64,000 nucleotides of DNA. Origin: Symbiodinium natans (lineage: Eukaryota > Sar > Dinophyceae > Suessiales > Symbiodiniaceae). The stretch covers positions 246,001-310,000 of the forward strand of contig CAJNDS010002105.1 in the NCBI GenBank assembly GCA_905221605.1. Direction: 5' to 3'. The notes under the pieces are model-generated. The model searched no databases and had not been told where the DNA came from. It worked only from the letters and a program-made list of their open reading frames with translations. The position numbers were made by a program, and so were the translations under genes. How positions within the stretch are numbered: position 1 is the stretch's first letter; every line of letters begins with the position of its first letter. Positions 40,601 through 49,908 of the stretch are shown here, one piece after another.

Positions 40601-41281
40601 ATGGGTGGAGGAGGGTCGAAGGGCAGGGGCAAGAAGAGCAAGAGTCCAGGCCCTAAGGGCCGAAAGGGCCCGCCCACGATCGACGACGTGCAGCGTATGC
40701 ACGGCGAAGCTGGTTGTAGAGGCCGGTTCGGTCCGGGCGGCCTCTACCCGGTTGATGAGTTGATCGAACAATTCGGCATCACCATCAACCAGTACAACCA
40801 GGCGGTCGCGCACGACGCCAACCAGCGGAAACCGAGGTTGGATACCTCGCACGCTGGCTTCTTGCGTGCCTTTCAAGGCCACTCGGCCGATTGCGGCCAT
40901 CCTATGGGGTTCATGATGGAGGGCCTAAGTGAGACCGCCATCAACGATCTTATATATCGGTATGGCCCGGCCATGTGGCACGGCACGGACCTGCATGTCG
41001 TGCCAAGCCTGATTCAGAATGGCTTGATCCCCGGCGGCGGGCCGGGAGGCCGCCTCGGGGTGCACTACGTCCTAGGGCACTGCCCCACGCAGTGGGAGGA
41101 CGGGAGACGCGGGTTCCGCCGCGGATCGACTTGCATAGTCGAGGTCCGGTTGGCGGTCCTGCGGGACGCCGGAGTGCCTATCTATGCGGGAGCAGATGGG
41201 GTGGCTCTCACTGGCCAGAGGCATCTCCCGCATCTGGGCACTCCCCAAAGGCTCACCTGTTTACTCAGTCTTAATAGCTGA
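40601..41281 (+). CDS. RNA 2'-phosphotransferase (Tpt1/KptA) domain
   Basis: It starts at an ATG with a Gly/Lys-rich lead. Residues 46-95 match the Tpt1 winged helix: GGLYPVDELIEQFG, then LRAFQGHS, the Tpt1 RAxQGHS signature. The ADP-ribosyltransferase-type half follows: WHGTD (126-130), SLIQNGLI, RLGVHYV (151-157, like R-x-H-V-H), STCIVEVRLAVLRDAG, and GADGVALT (197-204, like the family's S-x-N-G-V-x-L-T). Tpt1 moves an RNA 2'-phosphate onto NAD, best known from tRNA splicing. The N-terminal LRH motif with its catalytic Arg is not evident. The frame shifts near 41215 into the next ORF, so this is probably the head of a larger polyprotein. Confidence 0.8.
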   Translation: MGGGGSKGRGKKSKSPGPKGRKGPPTIDDVQRMHGEAGCRGRFGPGGLYPVDELIEQFGITINQYNQAVAHDANQRKPRLDTSHAGFLRAFQGHSADCGHPMGFMMEGLSETAINDLIYRYGPAMWHGTDLHVVPSLIQNGLIPGGGPGGRLGVHYVLGHCPTQWEDGRRGFRRGSTCIVEVRLAVLRDAGVPIYAGADGVALTGQRHLPHLGTPQRLTCLLSLNS

Positions 41282-44200
41282 GTTAGAAGTGGATCGGTTG
41301 ATCCAGCATGTCGACCTAAGGAGTTTAGGCGACACCAGTGCGGGCCCCCACCCGCCGCGAGGACCGAAACTGGGCACGGTCCAAGCGTCCCAAGCTGCTG
41401 CGGCCAGCAGTGGCGCGGCGAGCTCCTCGACGGTTGTGCTGGCCCCTGCGGGCCGTGTCATGGCCGCGGGGGCCGCCCAACCTGTTACCCCTCCTAAGGC
41501 CGCGCCTAAGGCCAAAGGGCGTGCTTCAGGGGCTCCTAAGACTTCGATCGTTCCAGCGGAGCCCAAGGTGTACCCTAGGCGCAACGTCCCTGGCCCCAAT
41601 GTCCTCGAGGCCGAAGACTCGCTCGAGGAAGAGGCAGCCCAAGAAGCTGAAGGTGTCGAGGAAGATAGTTCCAGCTCGGATCTTCCCGACACGCGGGCGC
41701 CCCAAGCCGCGGTCAAGGTGAAGGAGGACGAAGAGCCCGCTGGCGGGGCCCAGGCCGAGAGCACAGAGGAAGGATTCCTCGAGCTTGGCCAATCGGTGGT
41801 CAGCAGCGCGAAGGAGTACCTCGCGCGGTCCGAAGCTCTTCTGAGAGCGCAGAAGCTCCAGTCGAAGATACTGGAGGTGGCGGGAACCGCGATGGTGAAG
41901 CTAGAAAAGATCACCAAGCGTGAGGAATCCCTCAAAACTCTGCGCCGTAAGGGAGAGAATCGGGCGGCCGGGGAAGGCGCCGACGGGGAAGAGGTGTCTG
42001 ACGATGGTCAGGATGCCCCCGGGGGTGCGGGATCGAGCAGTTCCGCCAGGCCTTCAAGAGGCGGGACCGTCCAGTCCGCCCCGGCCCCAGAGGTGCCTCG
42101 CCCCAACGCTGACGGCCACTATGGATGCTCAGCTCCTGGATGCGGGCTGGCCTTTGAGTCGCTGGTGCAATACCACTTGCATCAGGCGGCCTGCCATGGC
42201 GCCTCTCTTCCGCCCAACCTGGGGATCAGCCCCTCCGCACCTCTTGACCCTTTTCGTCAAGACTGGCGGGGACGGTTGTTCCGCGGAGGAAAGGACGGTG
42301 GGTATGGGGAGGTGCCCATGCTCCGAGTGATTCGGTACCACAAAGCCCACGGGTACGATCACTCTAAGGTCCCGCTCCTGAAGAGAGGGGACCGAATCCA
42401 GCTTGAGGACGGATCGCACCACATTTATGGTGGTAGTCATCCACCGGGGTGGCTTCGCGATGACCCCGAGCTGGATCCCGCTCCAGAGAGTAGCGGTGGA
42501 GGGTCCACGCCCAAGAGCGAGCCCACGGAGGAGGCCGAGCCGGGACCTCCGCAGGAGGCCGCTCCGCGCGGGCGGGCCCTCGGGCCGCCGACGAGCGACG
42601 TCCAGCAACGACTGGCAGAGCGTCGTTCCAAGCGGGATTACTCGCCAGACCTGGTGACGCCTCTTGACGATCTCCATGCCCAGGAGATCGATTCCTTCTT
42701 CGCGGGCGACCCGGCCGCGGATAGCCTTGACGTCATTTTGATGCGCGCCGAGGTTCGCACTAAGTCCCACCTCAACGTTGGCCGGGAGCAAGAAGAGCCC
42801 CTGGTCAAGGAGGAACAGGAGGAGGAAGCTGAGGTTGTCAAGGACGAGGAGGTCTCGGTTGAGATGGGGGCAGGCACCGCGGATGAGGCGGACGATGTCG
42901 CCCTCCCAGCCAACCGAGCCTACGTCGAAGGCCGCTTTTACCCCTACGGCAGCTGGCGGTGCTTCTTCTGCGAAGCCATCAACCCGGTTACCGAGGACCA
43001 GTGCCTCACCACGCACGCGGGCGGCCCGAATGCGGGTGCCCCGCGCGACGACCGATGGATCAACGGGATCGACATCGGGTGGTGGGAGGTAGACCCTCAA
43101 ACCGCGCCAGAGCAATGGAGGCGGAGGTTTTCTGCCGAAGAGCTTGAAGAACAACAAGCGCGGGCGGATGCCGCGAGGCTTCTCAGCGATGAGGAACTCG
43201 CTGAAGCCCTCCAGGCGGCCGAGGAGGCGCAGGCGGCCGAGCGCGCCAAGAAGCGAGAGCGGCGCCAGGCGGAGAAGGCGGAGCGCGATGATCACATCAG
43301 CGAGGCGCTCCGCATAGCAGGGTGGCAGCGCCCTAACTGCTATGAATGGAATCTTTCATTCAGGCAGCTGTGCTTTCGCTGCAGCACCCCTCTCCGTTTG
43401 GCAGAGGTCGTCTCTCGCGGGATCCCTGATCCGCGGCGTGGCGAAGAGAGGGACTCTGGCTCCGAAAGCAGCCAGGACGAGCTGGAGTACGAGATCCTTC
43501 TGGCCAATCGTGCGATGGACCAAGAAACCATCCAACCTCTTCTTAGAAACAAACACAAGAAGAGGGGCGGTAAGCGACGTCGCGAAGAGGCGACGTACGG
43601 CAAGGGCCGCGACCCTTGGAGTGCTTGGGCAGACGCCCGTGGCAAGGGCCAGGGCAAGCCGAAGGGCAGAGGCAAGTCCGATGCCAAGGGCAAGCCCAAG
43701 GGGAGGGGCAGGTACGCCTGGGGCGCTTACGCCGCGGGCATAGTTGCCGCGCTCCAACCCCGCCCAAGCACAAGCTGGGTCCCAGCCTTCCCGTGCGGGT
43801 CGGCCCGGCCGCCGCCAAGTGTTCCGCTTCCGCCGCGGACCCCCTTTTTCCTGGGTCGCGGGCTCCTCAATCGGTTGATGCACGCCCTCAACGGGAACAT
43901 CAACGGCTGGTGGGGCCTGGCGGCTGCAGCGTCGGCGCCGATTGCCTTGCAGTTGCACCGCGGGGCTGTGCATGTTGTCGAGGACTCCATGCACGCGGTT
44001 GCAACAATTTCGGCCGACGTGGTCGAGGAAATCGGTCATGGGGCCAGGCGGACAGTGTGGGTCGCCGGAACAGCCATCACTCTGGTAGTAGTGATCTTGC
44101 GCAGCGCTGTTCTGTGGTACGTGAGTCGTGCCGTTGCCAATCGCATTGCGCATCTGCGACATGGCAACACCGCGGCCCCTGAGGCGCGGCTGTGTCAACT

Positions 44201-44400
44201 CTTTGGCTCTGAAGCGACGTTTGAGGTCGCGAGCACTAAGAAAGGGGTGACCCATAAAGTTTGGGTGCACCTCAAGGAGGAGACAGCTGCCTGTGGCTGT
44301 CGTGCTTGCCTAGCAGAGGGACGTTGCGGGCATTGCGATGCCGCAATGGAGGGTTTTTGCACGCGGCCCAGCGAGGCGCGGGTCCTGCGCTCACAGACTC
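41184..44400 (+). CDS. Zinc-finger, low-complexity and membrane region of the accessory polyprotein
   Basis: Coding from about 41215 continues the Tpt1 domain (SRIWALPKGSPVYSVLIAEL). Then come an Ala/Pro-rich linker and acidic and coiled-coil parts. A C2H2 finger is in CSAPGCGLAFESLVQYHLHQ and AACH (C-x4-C-x12-H-x4-H). Near 42950, SWRCFFCEAINPVTEDQC, and near 43340, WNLSFRQLCFRCSTPL, look like RanBP2-type fingers. A KG-rich basic stretch follows, then a hydrophobic segment VAGTAITLVVVILRSAVLWY (near 44065) that could cross a membrane. The last ordered part is Cys-rich (CGCRACLAEGRCGHC). The frame stays open to 44756, but real coding leaves it near 44370. RNA-binding and membrane tethering are inferred. 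Confidence 0.6.
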
Positions 44401-45301
44401 CATTCGGAGTACCGCCTCCGAAGCCCTGGCTAAGGGTAAGGTTGTGTTGGGTTTGGGGAACAGTGAAGGATGTTTCTCCCAACTTGCGGCCAAGAGCCGC
44501 GGGCTCTCCTGCTTTCAGGGGCTCGCGGGTCGTGACCTGGCCGCGGCCCCAGCAGATGGAGCGAGCGCAGCCCACGCACAGTCCGGCTTCGTGCAACGTG
44601 CCGCCACTGCCACTGTGGCGCGCACACCCAGCCGGAGGAACAAGGGCCCAGTCCCCGCTAGGAGTTCTCCAGTCAAAGAAGCGGAATTCCTTGCGGGCGG
44701 GCCATACGTTCAGGCCGCCCAAACGCTGCTTGGGTCTGGAGCAGCAGAGGATGTGATCTACATCCGGGCGTACAGCTTAGATTGCCCATCCTGCATCGAG
44801 GCAATCGAAGCGTCGCTTAGCAAGGGCGCAGGCGTTCGGATTGTCGCCGACATGGGACAATGCCACCGCACCAAACTGCAGTGGCAAGCGTTGAAACGCT
44901 TGGCGGCTGCAGGCGCCGAGGTGAAGGTGGGTTGCGGCTCATCCGTGCGCGACGCCTATGCTCGCGACGGCCGCGGGGCTAAAGTAGGTACCGGTATCCA
45001 AGGGCTTCACCATGCCAAGGCCCTTTGCCTACTGCGGCCTGATGGCGCGGTGGTGCTGATTGGGAGCCTCAATTTTACCACAAGCAGCAAAGCCAATGCG
45101 GAGGCAGGGCTTAGGCTTGAGGTCGCCAAGACGCACCCGGTCGCGCAGTCCTACATCGAGGATTTCCAGAGGGTGTCGGCTGAGGCATTCTCCCTCGATG
45201 AGGCGGTCGCAAGGCGCCCTCAGTTGGAGCGAGCCAGTAGCTCCAACGTTGCTGGCAACGCCACTCGTGCCCCCAACACTGCTCCACAGGGTATCGAGTA
45301 G
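44261..45301 (+). CDS. Phospholipase-D-like nuclease domain (single HKD), 3' end of the element
   Basis: From about 44680: AEDVIYIRAYSLDCPSCIEA, then AGVRIVADMGQCHRTKLQWQ, then the HKD segment GLHHAKALCLLRPDGAVVLI followed by GSLNFTTSSKANAEAGL. This fits a PLDc-type half-domain: H-x-K, Asp, G-S-x-N-x-T, N-x-E. The spacing from Lys to Asp is longer (H-x-K-x7-D) than the usual x4. One HKD per chain is typical of Nuc and Zucchini/PLD6-type enzymes, which dimerise and cut nucleic acid or hydrolyse cardiolipin. It is the C-terminal part of the Tpt1 polyprotein after a frame change near 44370. Nuclease function is inferred from family. Confidence 0.78.
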   Translation: MGAPQGGDSCLWLSCLPSRGTLRALRCRNGGFLHAAQRGAGPALTDSIRSTASEALAKGKVVLGLGNSEGCFSQLAAKSRGLSCFQGLAGRDLAAAPADGASAAHAQSGFVQRAATATVARTPSRRNKGPVPARSSPVKEAEFLAGGPYVQAAQTLLGSGAAEDVIYIRAYSLDCPSCIEAIEASLSKGAGVRIVADMGQCHRTKLQWQALKRLAAAGAEVKVGCGSSVRDAYARDGRGAKVGTGIQGLHHAKALCLLRPDGAVVLIGSLNFTTSSKANAEAGLRLEVAKTHPVAQSYIEDFQRVSAEAFSLDEAVARRPQLERASSSNVAGNATRAPNTAPQGIE

Positions 45302-45989
45302 GCTGCGGCCAGTCGGCGCGGCGTGGTATGCATCCACGCATTATCAGAGCAGGCGTTGCAGCACGGCACGTTGCTTCGCCAACCTTTTGCATTTTCTTTT
45401 GCTTGACTGCGGGCGAAAAGCCGCGGCAGGTTGGAAACCTGCCCATTTTGCATTCCCCGCACCTTTCTCCTCCGCCCTGCCTGTGGCCCCTCGTGCTGAG
45501 GGTGCTCTTTTGCAGGTGCTGCGGACCGTGTCCTGGTCGCGGCAATGCGCTCGCCGAAGCGCGTGTGAGCTGCATTGCCTGCGGCACAAGCCATGTGCGC
45601 GGCTCTCGCTGAGTCTGGTAGCCCGTAGGGTAGTTCCGGATAGGTGAGTAGCCGTAGCCGTAGCTTAGGACCGGTAGTGTACAGTGTACCATTTGTACCA
45701 TAGCTTGCACTAGCAGCACAAAGACCTGCCCAGTACTCTGGAGCCTCGCCTGTCTGCACAAAGGTGAGAGCTCGCGACTTGGGGTGGTTTAGGGTCGTGG
45801 AGGGTTGCTGTCGTCGTGCGTCCGTCCGGTAGTGCGGGCTGCCGCCCAAGCCGCATGCCAATGCTCATGATGTGCGGGCTCTACCAGAGTCGCACGCGAC
45901 ACCCTCACCCTACCCCATTTGCCGCGTTGCTGAAGTGCTTGACGCACTATGAGCTCTTGGTGAGCCGGAAGCCTCGGCTGAGGGGCGAA
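45302..45989 (+). other. 3' untranslated part of the element
   Basis: No supported ORF. It holds one hairpin motif (45521-45542), a related GCGGGC...GCCGCGGC inverted pair near 45409-45427, and a purine-rich CTGAGGGGCGAA next to the LTR that could be the polypurine tract. Confidence 0.6.
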
Positions 45990-46283
45990 TGTGAGCAGGT
46001 CAAAGCATGCATGGAGTGCTTGCTTAGTGCTAGTGCAGCTTGTAGTTTTCCCTTGCATGTGTAGTTTTGCAATTCGTAACAATGCCAATATTTTGGCTCA
46101 AGTACCGAGCTTGTGCCTTTGAGCACGGTAGAGTCGTACAGTAGCTCCTAGGTTGCTGTGCGGTCCGACCGGACGCACTCAGGCGTAGCTGCACAAGTGC
46201 TTGGACTCACGAAGTCGTAAAACAGCGTGACCGGGCTGTGATTGCATTGGCTTAGTGCAAGTCCAGTGCTGGTCGACTTCACA
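45990..46283 (+). repeat. 3' LTR, 294 bp
   Basis: Same length as the 5' LTR, and I see no difference by eye. The spliced-leader match TTTTGGCTCAAG is at 46091-46102. It is followed directly by ATAC and the microsatellite. Confidence 0.95.
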
Positions 46284-46469
46284 ATACACAAACACAGAAA
46301 TATGCAAATATACAAAGATACAAATTTTCAAATACACAAGTATACAAATATACAAATATACAAATATACAAATATACAAATATACCAATATACATATATA
46401 CAAACATACAAATTTGCAAATATATAAATATACAAATATATAAATATACAAATATACGAATATACGAAC
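46284..46469. repeat. AT-rich microsatellite, right part of the transposon target
   Basis: Repeats of ATACAAAT with slight variation continue the array that ends at 28541. Confidence 0.9.
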
Positions 46470-46692
46470 ATACAATTGCATATGCATGTATGTGGGACCC
46501 AGGATCGATTCGGTCATGCGTCTTGCAGTACCTTCTCGCCTTTGTCCGAACATGTCGCTTGTATCAGTATGTACGAAAGTTCTCATGGCAAAAACGAGTA
46601 CACATACGTTGTTCGAAGGATCTGCAGGCAACTGCGAACAAGAAAGCTCTGGGCACGTGCCTTGCATGCTGAGGCTGGGTAATACTGGTTGG

Positions 46693-47048
46693 TCAAGTCG
46701 TCCTGAAAGGATGCCCTGTGCCAGCATGCCTTCGGGAAGCCATAAGCAAGCTCAGGCGTGCAAGGATTTTTTCAAGATGAACAGCTTGGGGTTGCCTACT
46801 TCCGTAGGAGTCCGAAGAGGTCTTACCTGCCGGAAAATACTGTTCAATGACAAAAGACACAGAGGCATGTACAAAGACATATGCCTGGCGGGAGTGGTAG
46901 AACTCCAACTCTGCCTGACCAACAATCGGATGATATCTTGGGTCTTGAAGCCTCCATCTTGCAGAATCGGCTACCTCCGCACACATGGTACGGATGGAAG
47001 TTCCGTCCACCTCCGCAAGACAACATGAGTTGCTGCCGAAATCTTGAC
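46693..47048 (-). CDS. Terminal exon of unrecognised gene C
   Basis: It starts after a TACTGTTTCAG acceptor and reads CCLAEVDGTSIRTMCAEVAD, then SARWRLQDPRYHPIVGQAEL, then EFYHSRQAYVFVHASVSFVI, and runs to a TGA at 46693. The peptide is well-behaved along its length. A possible internal donor (CAGGTAAG at 46825) would end it sooner, but the frame stays coding-like beyond it. The transposon lies about 400 bp downstream of its stop. No family recognised. Confidence 0.55.
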
Positions 47049-48096
47049 CTGAAACAGTACCCCAAGTCAAAATCACGAACATGTCATGCAGCACGGCCAA
47101 GCCCGAATCTATGGCGAGCATTACGTAAACGCGTACATACATATATTGCGCCAAGTGCACCAGAGGTCCTAACTTCGCTGATTGAACATTCCGGTGTGTA
47201 AGCTAGTCGCCGTGCTGTCACACAAGGGACATTGGCTTTGGAGGGTGCCCACCAATGGCGGCTCCTGTGCCGTGTCAATCACCCTCTACCAACAAGTACT
47301 TGCGAGGACTCGTGCACGTCACCCCCACCGCGGCTGGGAGTTGGGCCGGATGTGGCAGCGCCGATATGCGCCGATGGGCCAGAACCCGGAATATTCTAAA
47401 GGCTCGCGGCAATGCACGCAAGGGATTGAGCTTTCCGCTGGCCTAACCATTGCACGTCAAACCAGCGAATACAGCATTCTAGTCTACCTTATCGACGGGC
47501 CTTTAGCAGCAAGAGCAGCTACGAGAGCAGAAGACGACCCACGACCCTACACTACAAACGGCGCTGCATCCTTCCAGCCTCCTGAGAGAGCTGTGAACGA
47601 ATTTCAGAAATTCCACGAAGAACTTCTGCCTGCAGTGCCGACCTTGACTTGCGATGCATCGGGGGGTCACTTTCAGATCGCCATGTCAGCTGACTGATAT
47701 GAGGCATCTGCAGAGCAATGAGACATCTGTAGGGGTCTCACAAACCATCAAGAATCTGAACATCTTCGCCGAGCTCTGATCTTGGTTCATGCTCTTGTCT
47801 GAATATCGTATTGATCTATCGAAGGGCAGCGCATCTGATGCAAATCGAGCCTTTCAACAGCTCTGCAGCTGGCAGATCTGGATTGGGATGCCATTAGGTG
47901 CGCACGAGGCTCAGAGGGGTCGAGTCACTGCTGGGGCATGAAGGATGCGAGGGGGCCGCCTGGGCATGACAGCGTTGCATGCTGTACCAGTACTGTCGAT
48001 GACGGAGTCTATGACCACACAGGCAAAGCTTGAAGGTATCTGCACAGCCGGAAGGCGTCACGAGGCAGAGGCTCATCGGGACTTTGCAAAGAGCAG
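47049..48096. other. Candidate exons only
   Basis: A plus-strand peptide PPERAVNEFQKFHEELLPAV near 47575-47640 and, in another frame, QEQLREQKTTHDPTLQTAL near 47508-47565 both look coding but conflict. I could not decide between them. Confidence 0.3.
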
Positions 48097-48348
48097 AATT
48101 CATCAGAGCACTTTTTCTGGGCCAAGCCGCCAGCGTTCCTAGCAGCGTTGCCTGGACACGAGCTCAATCTGCGGAGCTCTGCACGATCTGTCTACTTCAA
48201 TGTCATTCCACCCGTACGAAACCATGGACGATACGCCGCTCTGCTGCTTCCGGTGTACCTATTCAACCTTCGCAGTGCAAAGCTCGTTAATGTAGGCCGA
48301 GTGGCACTGCTGCAAGCATGCGAGCATTTATGTTCACTGCGCATGTGA
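48097..48348 (+). CDS. Terminal exon of unrecognised gene J
   Basis: It follows an AAAGAGCAG acceptor and reads SSEHFFWAKPPAFLAALPGH, then NLRSSARSVYFNVIPPVRNH, then GRYAALLLPVYLFNLRSAKL, ending CEHLCSLRM and TGA. The start phase is 0. The middle is hydrophobic enough for one membrane helix, but Pro and charged residues make this unsure. Family unknown. Confidence 0.5.
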   Translation, partial: NSSEHFFWAKPPAFLAALPGHELNLRSSARSVYFNVIPPVRNHGRYAALLLPVYLFNLRSAKLVNVGRVALLQACEHLCSLRM

Positions 48349-48397
48349 CCCTGTCTCAGGATTGGTTGACGGTTGAACCCTCTGCAGGAGCGCGCCC

Positions 48398-48622
48398 TCA
48401 GAAGACTTGCGTTGGATGAGTGTGGCACCTCAGCACGCAACAAATTTCCAAGCTATTCGAAGGGTCACAACGTGTGCCGGCAGATGGGCTCCACTTGTAC
48501 CGGCTCCGTTGCTTCAAGATGCAACTAGTCATCTTAAGTGTGTCTGTTCGTTCCTTTGCCCATTCCGAAAGCTTGATGTAGCGGTCGTCTGGAAGATTGC
48601 CGCGCATCCACACTTTGGCAAG
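48398..48622 (-). CDS. Exon of unrecognised gene K
   Basis: It begins after TTTTACATGAG and encodes AKVWMRGNLPDDRYIKLSEW, then AKERTDTLKM. The first 35 residues look strongly coding; beyond 48520 the frame (TSCILKQRSRYKWSPSAG) is less certain and may be intron. Function unknown. Confidence 0.45.
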   Translation of the reverse strand, partial: LAKVWMRGNLPDDRYIKLSEWAKERTDTLKMTSCILKQRSRYKWSPSAGTRCDPSNSLEICCVLRCHTHPTQVF

Positions 48623-49039
48623 CTCATGTAAAAGAAGTAACAGCCAGTAGCCACAGCAGACAGTCGGAACAACAAGGTGAGCATTCTCAAAACCACCAAA
48701 GCAGATTGAATATTGCTCAGTTCAAGAACCTTCTAAACCTCCAAATCTCCCCAACTCTTACTATTCTACTTACATGGATGCGGAGTTGCTGCATCCACTG
48801 TGGAGTCTTGAAAGTAATCGTCTTCACCAAATAGGGGCCAGACATCACCGCGGGGCTGTCTCGTGGCCATGCCTGTTCCCAAGCGACTGAGGGAAGGAGG
48901 AAAGGAGGGAATTACCGGCTGCGTCCTCTGTGAGCGGGGCAAGTGGGGGGAACTGGGACAAGTGACAAGTGGGAGGGGCAAGTGGTTTTCCGAAGACAGG
49001 AATTGATCGGGCTCCTTTCAAAGAAGAAAAAGCGTAACG
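48623..49039. other. No supported gene
   Basis: No exon or notable repeat was recognised. Confidence 0.4.
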
Positions 49040-49440
49040 CGTTTGGCCGGATAGGTGTCACGAGGTTTGGTCCGTGGTCTCCCATAGGCTCCGACCTTGT
49101 TTTTTTTAATGGTCTCCTGCCGACCTCACCATGACGCAGGGCCGGATAGGTGTCATGCGGCTCGGGCTCGTACTTTGCCATGGCTTCAGAAACACGGACG
49201 GGTGTCACGCAGTTCGGGTGTGTTTGTCTGTCTCCCTTCATGAGCGCACAAGGCCCCTGGATGCACGTGATGCGGGGGGCGTGGTTGACCATGCGGTCTC
49301 CGTCATGAGTGCGCAGGCAGGATGGGTATCGTGCGGCTGCGGGTTCAATGTTCTCCTTTCATGAGCACGCGGGGCGGATGGGTGTCGCATGGGCCGGGTG
49401 TGTGCTCTCCCATGATCGCCCTTCATACGCGCACTAGTTT
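49040..49440. repeat. Degenerate tandem repeat, unit about 70-90 bp
   Basis: Units share GGATGGGTGTCACGCGGTT-like words followed by TCTCCCTTCATGAGCGCAC-like words, repeated about five times with much divergence. No coding potential. Confidence 0.65.
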
Positions 49441-49545
49441 GCGTCCACCATGCGTCTCCCTTCGCGCAAGGAAGTTCACTGTGCCTGGGTCACTGGCCTC
49501 TGAGTACTGACAATCCGCATGGCATGCCTACTTTGGAGCTTTGAC

Positions 49546-49908
49546 CTAGACGGGCAGCAACTCCAAGGTTAAGGAAGCCTTATGGGTCCAAGAGTATAGG
49601 CGCGTTTGGCAAGTAGAATCGGCCCGTCCTCTGGCATTCGCCATCACTATGGAAAGCTGCAGCTGCAATCTGCCTCCAATGCCAAGCAGGGCAAAGGCAC
49701 TGCAAGAAGCCACGCAAAACTCCAAGCAAGAGTCAATTTCAAAAGGCCCAGACACGAGATCATGAAGCCGGCACCTCTTCAGAAAAGACTTTGCTAGATC
49801 AGAAGCACCGCATCTCAGGAGTCTGAAGCCAACTTCCAAAACCAACAAAGCTCTGGCCTTCGGCCCTTGTGTGGAAACATGTACCTCCTTGGCGAGGCGC
49901 AACCACAT
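49546..49908 (-). CDS. Hypothetical protein, 120 codons
   Basis: An ATG frame starting MWLRLAKEVHVSTQGPKARA, then LLVLEVGFRLLRCGASDLAK and SFLKRCRLHDLVSGPFEI, with a hydrophobic segment CSAFALLGIGGRLQL. A possible CTGACAG acceptor lies just upstream. It looks like helical-repeat (ARM/TPR-like) sequence, but no repeat is clear. The antisense strand is also partly open, so the call is moderate. Confidence 0.4.
   Translation of the reverse strand: MWLRLAKEVHVSTQGPKARALLVLEVGFRLLRCGASDLAKSFLKRCRLHDLVSGPFEIDSCLEFCVASCSAFALLGIGGRLQLQLSIVMANARGRADSTCQTRLYSWTHKASLTLELLPV

Larger units (their letters stand above)
28913..45542 (+). repeat. Dispersed 22-nt dyad/hairpin motif, about nine copies
   Basis: The pattern is GCG, GNCC, GTGNCCT, GGNC, GCG. 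Copies start at 28913, 30316, 34764, 40452, 40515, 41448, 44525 and 45521. Weaker copies lie at 32786 and 40377. The variable stem base pairs with its partner in different ways: T-A (28913), C-G (30316), G-C (34764, 40452, 40515, 41448) and A-T (45521). Coding copies encode versions of AGR(V/D)xAA; others lie in untranslated parts. I found none outside the element. Confidence 0.7.
28542..46283 (+). mobile_element. 17.7-kb LTR retrotransposon with permuted pol and RNA-processing domains
   Basis: Two 294-bp direct repeats that begin TGTGAGC and end TTCACA enclose 17,154 bp. ATAC flanks both ends (28538-28541 and 46284-46287), a plausible 4-bp target duplication. Internal plus-strand domains in order: Gag with CCCH fingers, protease-like, RT thumb, RNase H, alpha/beta domain, integrase, Rossmann-like domain, RT palm, Tpt1/KptA, zinc fingers and a membrane segment, PLD-like nuclease. 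The RT and RNase H resemble Ty3/gypsy enzymes, but the order does not. The frame is broken at several points. I could not name the tRNA that would pair after the 5' LTR; sequence there begins ATTGGGGGCTGTTCTGGG. A purine-rich CTGAGGGGCGAA precedes the 3' LTR. Confidence 0.92.

Noticed and set aside
42129-43295. A 388-codon minus-strand ORF
   Set aside because: It is the shadow of the GC-rich plus-strand polyprotein of the element, with no recognisable motif.
45630-45670. GTAGCCGTAGCCGTAGC as a spliced-leader 5' piece
   Set aside because: Only CCGTAGC is shared with the leader, and the word is a simple repeat.
46752-46826. A 31-nt intron in gene C between CAGGTAAG and AAGTAG
   Set aside because: The unspliced frame stays coding-like to its stop, and 31 nt is implausibly short.
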